The notes beneath the pieces are model-generated. The model had not been told where the DNA came from, did not search any database, and was given only the letters and a program-made list of their open reading frames with translations. Source: Mucilaginibacter sp. MD40 (lineage in GTDB: Bacteria; Bacteroidota; Bacteroidia; Sphingobacteriales; Sphingobacteriaceae). From it: DNA of 64,000 nt. Position 1 is the stretch's first letter. Each line of letters starts with the position of its first letter. A program made the position numbers and the translations under genes. The stretch covers positions 3,863,852-3,927,851 of the forward strand of contig NZ_NRSW01000001.1 of NCBI RefSeq assembly GCF_002288635.1. Reading direction: 5' to 3'. Below are positions 58,076 to 64,000 of the stretch, one piece after another.

Positions 58076-59362
58076 CTACTTCGGTTCCTTTACGAAGCTT
58101 ATAATGTTCTTAACCAGTTCGGGGTCAAGTGGTAGTTCGGGCTTATTGTAGGTAGCCAGGTTTTGCTCCCGGTCGGCAGGGGCAGCTTTTAAAATATGGT
58201 TCATTCCGGGGATAATTACCAATCTGGCGTCAGATTTTGCTTTCTTTAACAATTCGGCTTCACTCACCGGCACTTGTATGTCGGTGGTTCCTTGCAGGAT
58301 TAAAATAGGTATTTTTAGCTTTTTTATCTCCCTTGCCGGGTTATATCTGAACCACGACATCAGGTAAGGCTGTACTTCGGGGCCGGCAATGGCATATATT
58401 TTAGGATCTATGTTATCTGTAAATTTCCCTTTCTTCAAGCTATCAAGCATCACCTTAAAGTTATCCTGTATAAATTTTGGCTGGGCTTTCATCTGGTCGG
58501 TAACCACCAGGTCGGCAGAGCGGCCTGCACCTGCTACAGATATCAGCGCGTTAACAGGTTCGTCACGGGCTGATAGGATGCCAATAAGCGAGCCCTCGCT
58601 ATGCCCCAGTACAATAACTTTTGAAAAGCGCTTATCCTCAGCGAGCAGTTGCACCAACCCAACGGCATCATCCACATAATCCTCAAAACGAAGCTCCTTT
58701 GGTTTGGTTGAGCTTACACTTTGCCCCACCAGCCTTTTGTCGTAACGTACGGTAGCTATACCTGCTTTACCCAATTCGTTAGCCAGCATTTTATAAGCGT
58801 TGGTATTGAGGCCAAGCTTAGGGCTGTTGCCATCCCGATCGGTAGGGCCCGAACCGGCAATAATAAGCACAACCGGTACTTTGTCAGCGCCATTGGCAGG
58901 CATAGTAAGCGTACCTGATATAGTACCGCTCATGGTTTTGAGCAACAAAGGCGATTCTTTAAGTGATGGGTCCATAGCCATTTTGGCGGCGGACTGGTCG
59001 GTATGCGGGCTTAGCAGCAAGCCCGTTAACTTATTTTGTGCATCAAGCGATAGGTTAAGGTCAAAGATGGCGTTATCAAACGTGGCCTTGTAAACGGCCA
59101 GCGGCTGGCTAAACTTTATCAGTTCAATACCTTTCAGCATTCCCAGTTGGGCACGTAACTGCTCGGTAGTTGGCTTAAATTTCTCAAGAGGGAGCGCAGC
59201 CTTCATTTGCGGACTGAACATATTAAAAATACTATCCGGGTGATTACTATTATAGTACTGCCTGAATTTATTTACGGCCCCGGTAAAATTAGCAGGAGCA
59301 CTTTGCGCCATTAAACAGGTAGTAAATAAGAGAGTAGCTAATAAAATGTATATTTTCCTCAT
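58076..59362 (-). CDS. exported alpha/beta hydrolase with N-terminal DUF3887-like domain
   Basis: The 428-residue protein has a signal peptide (MRKIYILLATLLFTTCLMAQ). A DUF3887-like domain follows (VNKFRQYYNSNHPDSIFNMFSPQMKAALPLEKF...), then an alpha/beta hydrolase core: oxyanion VVLIIAGSGPTDRDG, nucleophile Ser in VIVLGHSEGSLIGIL, acid in ILQGTTDIQVPV and catalytic His in IPGMNHILK. This is the build of periplasmic serine esterases common in Bacteroidota. Substrate unknown. Divergent from the outer-membrane protein gene at 59552. Confidence 0.87.
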   Translation of the reverse strand: MRKIYILLATLLFTTCLMAQSAPANFTGAVNKFRQYYNSNHPDSIFNMFSPQMKAALPLEKFKPTTEQLRAQLGMLKGIELIKFSQPLAVYKATFDNAIFDLNLSLDAQNKLTGLLLSPHTDQSAAKMAMDPSLKESPLLLKTMSGTISGTLTMPANGADKVPVVLIIAGSGPTDRDGNSPKLGLNTNAYKMLANELGKAGIATVRYDKRLVGQSVSSTKPKELRFEDYVDDAVGLVQLLAEDKRFSKVIVLGHSEGSLIGILSARDEPVNALISVAGAGRSADLVVTDQMKAQPKFIQDNFKVMLDSLKKGKFTDNIDPKIYAIAGPEVQPYLMSWFRYNPAREIKKLKIPILILQGTTDIQVPVSEAELLKKAKSDARLVIIPGMNHILKAAPADREQNLATYNKPELPLDPELVKNIISFVKEPK

Positions 59363-59470
59363 ATGTTATGTACTGGTGTAAACAAAGCACGAAAATAACA
59401 AATTAACAGTTTTACCTGCCAAATATTATCGGCTGAAACAATTACTCGTGAATTTCCGTAAAAAGCACAA

Positions 59471-59500
59471 AACAACATTACCAACTGTAAAAATGTTGTT
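59471..59500. promoter_or_regulatory. 9-bp inverted repeat upstream of the outer-membrane protein gene
   Basis: AACAACATT (59471-59479) and AATGTTGTT (59492-59500) are perfect reverse complements, 12 bases apart, 52 bases before the ATG at 59552. It could be an operator or a leader hairpin; which cannot be told. Confidence 0.4.
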
Positions 59501-59551
59501 ATATTTAAAACTTCTATAACTAACTAACTATAAGGCAATTTTTTACTATTA

Positions 59552-61984
59552 ATGAAGTTCAAATTCGGATGCTTATACATAGCGTTCCTGATTACTATTA
59601 CTAACTACTGTTACGCCCAAAAAGGTACATCAATCATAAAAGGCACGGTTAATACAGGTGAAGGCCTCCCGGCCGATGCAGCCAGTGCTATATTGATCCA
59701 TCTGTCCGATTCAATTGTGGTCATGTCGGCCCTGGTTGATAAAAAAGGTGCTTTTCAGTTTACCAGCGTTCCCAAGGGCAAGTACACTGTGCTGGCCACC
59801 ATGCTGGGGTATAAACGCGCCTACAGCAGCGGTTTTGAGGTACCTGCTGATAAATTAGTCAATCTTTCGCCCATTGTACTTACAGCTACCAGCGCGCAGC
59901 TAAAAGAAATAGCGGTAACAGGCAGGCGCCGTTATATTGAAGTTAAACCGGATAAGACAATTATTAACCCGGGCGCAAGTATCATAGCCGCGGGGCAATC
60001 GGTATTGGATGTTTTAAAGCAATCTCCGGGCGTAAGGGTGGATAATAATGATAATGTTAGCATAAGCGGCAGGCAGGACGCGCTTATCATGATCGATGGT
60101 AAAGCTACCAACCTGAATGGCCCCGAGTTGTCCGCGCTGTTAAAAGGTACGCCCGGTAGTAATATAGATCGCATAGAATTACTCAGATCTGGCTCTGCCA
60201 GGTATGACGCATCAGCCGGTGGTGTGGTAAATATTGTGTATAAAAAAGGAAAGAACCTGGGTACCAACGGCACTGTTAATGCCTCAGCCGGTTATGGTCG
60301 CTACTACAAAGCCAGCAGCGGTATTTCTTTTAATACCCGAACCAAAAGCTACAACCTCTTCGGTGGCTACAGTGTTAACGGTAACAAAACCTACCGCGAC
60401 ATTGATAATGACCGACTTATTAATTACCAGGGAATACAAAGCGAATACAACAGCTTATATCATAATACCTCAAACGCGGTTGCACATAATTTCAGGCTTG
60501 GTACAGACTTCTTTTTATCACCAAGCCAAACCTTAGGTTTTTTAGTAAGCGGGTTGGCCAGCTATACCGACTATAACAAGAATAACAACCTCATGATATC
60601 TAACAGCGGTAAGCTCGATTCTATAATTAACGCGACTTCGGGCATTACGCGCAACATCAACAACATTAATTATAATATTAACTATACCAATAAGTTAGAT
60701 ACCAGCGGCCGCACCATCAGCGCTAATGTTACCCATACCCGCTCAAACCGGAAGTCTGACGAGTATATCACCAATGAATTTTTCAATAATACCTATACGC
60801 CTTACCGAGATCCGCTGTTACTGCAAAACCTGTCGCCTACGCACATCACTAACTGGACGGCAATGGTAGATTATAGTAACCCTTTACGGCACGGCGGTAA
60901 ATTGGACGCTGGTTTAAAGTTCAGCCGTACCAATACGGATAATAACCTGGTTTTTGGCCCCAAAGTAAATGGTGTTTACACAGTAGACGATGATTTCAGC
61001 AATCGCTTTCTTTTTACAGAGCATATAGCGGCAGCTTACTTAAATTATACAGGCAAATGGGGGAAGTATAGCCTTGATGCCGGTTTGCGCGGTGAGTATA
61101 CCAACAATAAAGGCACATCTGTTACTACAGATGATGTAACACCACATCAGTATTTTAACCTGTTCCCTACACTGATACTCAACTATCACCAAAACGATAA
61201 GAACGAGTATAACCTGACTTTTAACCGGGGCATCAGCAGGCCTGCTTATGATAAGCTTAACCCTTTCCTGTATTTTGTTGACCTTTATAATTACCAGGCG
61301 GGCAATCCTTATTTGCAACCGCAATACAGCAACCGCCTAAGTTTAGGATACACTTACAACCAGCAACTGGTAACCTCAGTATATGCCATAGTTAATACCG
61401 GCGCGGCGTTCCCTTATTACAGTCAGGACGACGAATCAAAAATTAACCTGTCTACAGAAGTTAACCTTGGGCGGGCCTACAATTATGGCGTTACCCTTAA
61501 CGCCCCGGTAACCGTTGCTGCATGGTGGACCAGCATTTACGATATAGATGCATCATACCAGCGCTACGTAGCCTACCCTCAATTTGGCAACTTAAATAAG
61601 GCTACTGGCGACCTCATTATTAACACTACGCAGGATTTCCAGATCAGCAAAACCATTGCCGCGCAGCTTACCGCCAAGTATGAAAGCGCTACATTTTATG
61701 GCATCAACCAATTCAGGCCAACTTTTATAGCTAACGCGGGCCTTAGTAAAAGTTTATTCAGTAATATGGGTAAGTTAAGCGTAGGCCTTACTGATATTTT
61801 TAAGACCTATCGCGACAGGTCTTTCACCAATTACCAGAACCTCAATCTGCGTATTGTTGATGTGCGCGAATATCGTAAAGTTACCGTGAGCTTTAGTTAC
61901 CGGTTTGGGCGGAGCACGGTAAAAGGCGCTGCCAAACATAGTATTGGTAACGAAGATGTGCAGAGCCGTATGAGTATCAAATAA
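59552..61984 (+). CDS. TonB-receptor-like outer-membrane beta-barrel protein
   Basis: The 810-residue protein has a signal peptide, a carboxypeptidase-regulatory-like domain (about 25-110, GTVNTGEGLPADAASAILIHLSD) and a plug-like region (VKPDKTIINPGASIIAAGQSVLDVLKQSPGVRVDNNDNVSISGRQDALIMIDGK; IDRIELLRSGSARYDASAGGVVNIVYKKG). The barrel ends FSYRFGRSTVKG with a short extension. It matches the outer-membrane beta-barrel family type 3 of Bacteroidota, related to TonB receptors but without a SusD partner. Substrate unknown. The last 8 bases overlap the KTSC gene on the other strand. Confidence 0.86.
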   Translation: MKFKFGCLYIAFLITITNYCYAQKGTSIIKGTVNTGEGLPADAASAILIHLSDSIVVMSALVDKKGAFQFTSVPKGKYTVLATMLGYKRAYSSGFEVPADKLVNLSPIVLTATSAQLKEIAVTGRRRYIEVKPDKTIINPGASIIAAGQSVLDVLKQSPGVRVDNNDNVSISGRQDALIMIDGKATNLNGPELSALLKGTPGSNIDRIELLRSGSARYDASAGGVVNIVYKKGKNLGTNGTVNASAGYGRYYKASSGISFNTRTKSYNLFGGYSVNGNKTYRDIDNDRLINYQGIQSEYNSLYHNTSNAVAHNFRLGTDFFLSPSQTLGFLVSGLASYTDYNKNNNLMISNSGKLDSIINATSGITRNINNINYNINYTNKLDTSGRTISANVTHTRSNRKSDEYITNEFFNNTYTPYRDPLLLQNLSPTHITNWTAMVDYSNPLRHGGKLDAGLKFSRTNTDNNLVFGPKVNGVYTVDDDFSNRFLFTEHIAAAYLNYTGKWGKYSLDAGLRGEYTNNKGTSVTTDDVTPHQYFNLFPTLILNYHQNDKNEYNLTFNRGISRPAYDKLNPFLYFVDLYNYQAGNPYLQPQYSNRLSLGYTYNQQLVTSVYAIVNTGAAFPYYSQDDESKINLSTEVNLGRAYNYGVTLNAPVTVAAWWTSIYDIDASYQRYVAYPQFGNLNKATGDLIINTTQDFQISKTIAAQLTAKYESATFYGINQFRPTFIANAGLSKSLFSNMGKLSVGLTDIFKTYRDRSFTNYQNLNLRIVDVREYRKVTVSFSYRFGRSTVKGAAKHSIGNEDVQSRMSIK

Positions 61985-62192
61985 TTCGCAGCTCGGGATA
62001 TTTCCCTTTAATACGGGTAACAAAGTAATGCCCAATAGATGCCGCATTCATTAATCTTTTATAGGTTGCCGGGCTGATGCCAAAGTACTGCCATACGCCG
62101 CTGTTCTCCTTAAACTCAAGTTCAAGTATCTTCTTTTTGGCGTCATAACCTATACTCCGTAATGCTGTGGATTGTACTAATTCCCGGTGCAT
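61977..62192 (-). CDS. KTSC-domain protein
   Basis: A 71-residue protein consisting of one KTSC domain. It has strands SIGYDAKKKILELEFKENSGVWQYFGISPATYKRLMNAASIGHYFVTRIKGKYP, with the typical YxYFxxSPxxYxxLxxAxSxGxYFxxxI pattern (here WQYFGISPATYKRLMNAASIGHYFVTRI). KTSC domains also occur at the end of some lysyl-tRNA synthetases and elsewhere; function unknown. Overlaps the end of the convergent outer-membrane protein gene by 8 bases. Confidence 0.85.
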   Translation of the reverse strand: MHRELVQSTALRSIGYDAKKKILELEFKENSGVWQYFGISPATYKRLMNAASIGHYFVTRIKGKYPELRII

Positions 62193-62235
62193 ATATATAT
62201 ACTACACACGGCAAAAAATATGGTTTGCTTTTTAA

Positions 62236-62619
62236 TTAACCGGCGTGGCCGCTTAAAGCGCTGATAATGATAATGAAGAGCACAACAAAAGTAATAGCTG
62301 TATAAAGGTGGTCTTTCTCTAAAATAAAACCCAAAGCCGAAAACAGTACGCGCACTATAGGTGTAGCGATAAGTAAGATAATACCAAACTGGATTATAGC
62401 CCTGCCGCGCAGGTTAATAATACCGTTGATAATGCCATTTGCCGAATGAATAAAATCCGGCACGCCTTTAAACTCATGATAGTTGGCAATGGCGTTACCG
62501 TGGCGATATAAATAAAAGCAACCACCAATAAATACCAAAAGCATTGATATGAGCACTCCGCCACGCAATACCCAGCCAATAACGGCCTGCATATCTTTAT
62601 CCTTAAAATTATTTAGCAT
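62236..62619 (-). CDS. DUF1634-family membrane protein
   Basis: A 127-residue protein with three hydrophobic segments: VIGWVLRGGVLISMLLVFIGGCFYL, IIQFGIILLIATPIVRVLFSALGF and YTAITFVVLFIIIISALSG. This is the DUF1634 layout (about 110-130 residues). In many genomes DUF1634 genes lie next to a TauE/SafE-type sulfite exporter. Here no transporter is adjacent in the window: the neighbours are the KTSC gene and leuS. Function unknown. Confidence 0.8.
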   Translation of the reverse strand: MLNNFKDKDMQAVIGWVLRGGVLISMLLVFIGGCFYLYRHGNAIANYHEFKGVPDFIHSANGIINGIINLRGRAIIQFGIILLIATPIVRVLFSALGFILEKDHLYTAITFVVLFIIIISALSGHAG

Positions 62620-62789
62620 ATGGTAAAACGGCTATAACCAGTATGGTGAGCCACGAAAATAAGTCTTAAAAAATAGCTTACCAAGTTTAATGTTATTCTA
62701 CAGGGTAGGTAGACATTGGCTATTAGTGCTTCAAAAGCTTAATCTATAAGCAGTTTTTATTATTTTCGCACCTCATACCAAATACTCAA

Positions 62790-64000
62790 ATGGACTATCA
62801 ATTTAAAGATATAGAGAAAAAGTGGCAGCAGTTTTGGGCCGATAACAACACATTTAAGGCCGATAATACTTCTGATAAACCAAAGTATTATGTGCTGGAT
62901 ATGTTTCCTTATCCCTCCGGGGCGGGGTTGCATGTAGGGCATCCACTGGGCTATATCGCTTCTGATATTTTTGCACGTTACAAACGCAACAAAGGTTTTA
63001 ACGTACTGCATCCAATGGGTTATGATAGCTTTGGCTTACCGGCCGAGCAGTATGCTATACAAACCGGGCAACACCCTTCGGTTACCACTGAGGCAAACAT
63101 CGCCACCTACCGCCGACAGCTGGACCAGATCGGTTTTTCTTTCGATTGGAGCCGCGAGGTGCGCACCAGTTCACCCGATTATTATAAATGGACGCAGTGG
63201 ATATTTATGCAGCTGTTTAACAGCTGGTATAACAAAGATGCAGACAAAGCCGAAAGCATAGAAAAACTGATAACACACTTTGAAACAAAAGGCTCGGCAG
63301 GCATAAGCGCTGTATGCGACGAGGATGTGTTAACCTTTACGGCTGATGAATGGAAAGCCTTTTCTAAAAAAGCACAGCAGGAAGAGTTACTTAAATACCG
63401 CCTTACATACCTACGCGAAAGTACCGTTAACTGGTGCGCCGCCCTGGGTACCGTACTGGCTAACGACGAGGTGAAAGACGGCTTTAGCGAACGCGGTGGT
63501 TACCCTGTTGAGCAAAAGAAAATGATGCAGTGGAGCATGCGTATTACCGCCTATGCCGAGCGACTCTTGCAAGGCCTTGACACCATTGACTGGCCCGAGC
63601 CGCTGAAAGAAATGCAGCGCAACTGGATAGGTAAAAGCGTGGGTGCAAGTGTGAAGTTCCCGATAGAGAACCAAGAATCAAGAACCAAGAGTCAAGATTT
63701 TATAGAAGTATTTACAACAAGGGTTGATACCATTTTTGGCGTAAGCTTTTTGGTAATAGCTCCGGAGCATGAATTAGTTAAAGAGCTTACTACGCCAGAG
63801 CAACAGGCCGATATTGACGCGTACATTGCGCAAACCAAAAAGAAAAGCGAACTGGACCGGATGGCTGATACTAAAACCGTATCGGGTGCATTTACCGGCA
63901 GCTATGTGACCAACCCGCTGAACGGTGCTAAAATACCGGTATGGATAGCCGATTATGTGTTGGCGGGCTATGGAACCGGTGCGGTTATGGCCGTACCAAG
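62790..64000 (+). CDS. leuS: leucyl-tRNA synthetase, N-terminal part, cut by the window edge
   Basis: The frame opens at ATG 62790 (MDYQFKDIEKKWQQFWADNNTF) and is still open at the right edge after 403 codons. Seen: HIGH-type motif GAGLHVGHPLGY, the Rossmann start PMGYDSFGLPAEQYAI, and the CP1 editing domain with FTTRVDTIFGVSF and TVSGAFTGSYVTNPLNGAKIPVWIADYVLAGYGTGAVMAVP. It charges tRNA-Leu. Odd: about 10 residues (NQESRTKSQD) at about 293-304 are encoded by AACCAAGAATCAAGAACCAAG-type repeat DNA, and the usual Pro in TTRPDT is Val. The KMSKS motif lies beyond the window. Confidence 0.97.
   Translation, partial: MDYQFKDIEKKWQQFWADNNTFKADNTSDKPKYYVLDMFPYPSGAGLHVGHPLGYIASDIFARYKRNKGFNVLHPMGYDSFGLPAEQYAIQTGQHPSVTTEANIATYRRQLDQIGFSFDWSREVRTSSPDYYKWTQWIFMQLFNSWYNKDADKAESIEKLITHFETKGSAGISAVCDEDVLTFTADEWKAFSKKAQQEELLKYRLTYLRESTVNWCAALGTVLANDEVKDGFSERGGYPVEQKKMMQWSMRITAYAERLLQGLDTIDWPEPLKEMQRNWIGKSVGASVKFPIENQESRTKSQDFIEVFTTRVDTIFGVSFLVIAPEHELVKELTTPEQQADIDAYIAQTKKKSELDRMADTKTVSGAFTGSYVTNPLNGAKIPVWIADYVLAGYGTGAVMAVP
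63666..63699 (+). repeat. low-complexity repeat inside leuS
   Basis: AGAACCAAGAATCAAGAACC and CAAGAGTCAAGA units form a direct repeat with AACCAAGA / ATCAAGA / GTCAAGA steps, in the same style as the intergenic low-complexity repeats of this backbone. It is in frame and adds a short polar loop to the editing domain. Confidence 0.6.

Noticed and set aside
1..64000. CRISPR arrays, rRNA genes, complete insertion sequences
   Set aside because: No regularly spaced repeats, no rRNA-like sequence and no transposase open frame were seen in the window.

Overview
The window looks like a chromosome segment of a Sphingobacteriaceae member (Bacteroidota), most like Mucilaginibacter or Pedobacter. The evidence is SusC/SusD proteins, an RteC-type regulator, a DUF6520 peptide, TonB receptors with N-terminal carboxypeptidase-regulatory-like domains, and promoters that fit the Bacteroidota -33 TTTG / -7 TAnnTTTG consensus. 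Taxonomy is inferred from gene families, not from a marker-gene search.

The window has two parts. Positions 1 to about 21,670 are the right-hand part of an integrated element or island. It ends in a 3' fragment of a tRNA-Phe gene (21628-21671) followed by that tRNA's own terminator, as expected when an element integrates into a tRNA gene and displaces the original 3' half. No integrase is visible; it would lie left of the window near an intact tRNA-Phe. Cargo, left to right: a metal-linked block (cut His/Cys-rich protein, HMA-AraC regulator, Met/His-rich outer-membrane protein), TetR and XRE regulators, a secreted protein, a universal stress protein, a CBS-domain histidine kinase, three more XRE regulators, a highly structured RNA followed by a 43-residue membrane peptide, a SusC-SusD-thioredoxin operon facing a MauE-DUF6520 operon, a Crp/Fnr regulator divergent from an alpha-oxoamine synthase / GNAT / seven-TM LuxR operon, and an RteC-like protein.

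The most interesting material is in the island. (1) A perfect 17-bp element (CATGTCACACTTTTGAA) occurs three times, each overlapping a -33 box at the same distance from a -7 box: before the secreted protein gene (4100), before the Crp/Fnr gene, and before the oxoamine synthase operon. This suggests one regulon that may make and sense a small ketone-type signal. (2) Two Crp-type dyads (TGTGA-N6-TCACA/T) lie upstream of the MauE-DUF6520 operon, next to a Crp/Fnr regulator whose recognition helix carries the RETxxR pattern. (3) The SusCD-TlpA and MauE-DUF6520 genes look like a secreted Cys-pair peptide with its oxidative-folding and outer-membrane machinery. (4) The RNA at about 9003-9192 can form a long rod or a different 18-bp pairing.

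From about 21,800 rightward the window is ordinary backbone: heme oxygenase; a cNMP-type histidine kinase with a response-regulator/thioredoxin-reductase-like fusion; two-component systems; a membrane flippase-like protein with a phosphodiesterase; a FecA-like receptor; thymidine kinase; the rod-shape operon mreB-mreC-mreD-mrdA-rodA; purH, purN, carA, panB, lspA, a divIC/ftsB-like gene, a DEAD-box helicase, an RluA-type pseudouridine synthase, a DUF885 hydrolase, outer-membrane proteins, and the first 1.2 kb of leuS, which runs off the right edge. The backbone intergenic spaces carry short low-complexity or palindromic repeats, and one such repeat seems to be inside leuS in frame.
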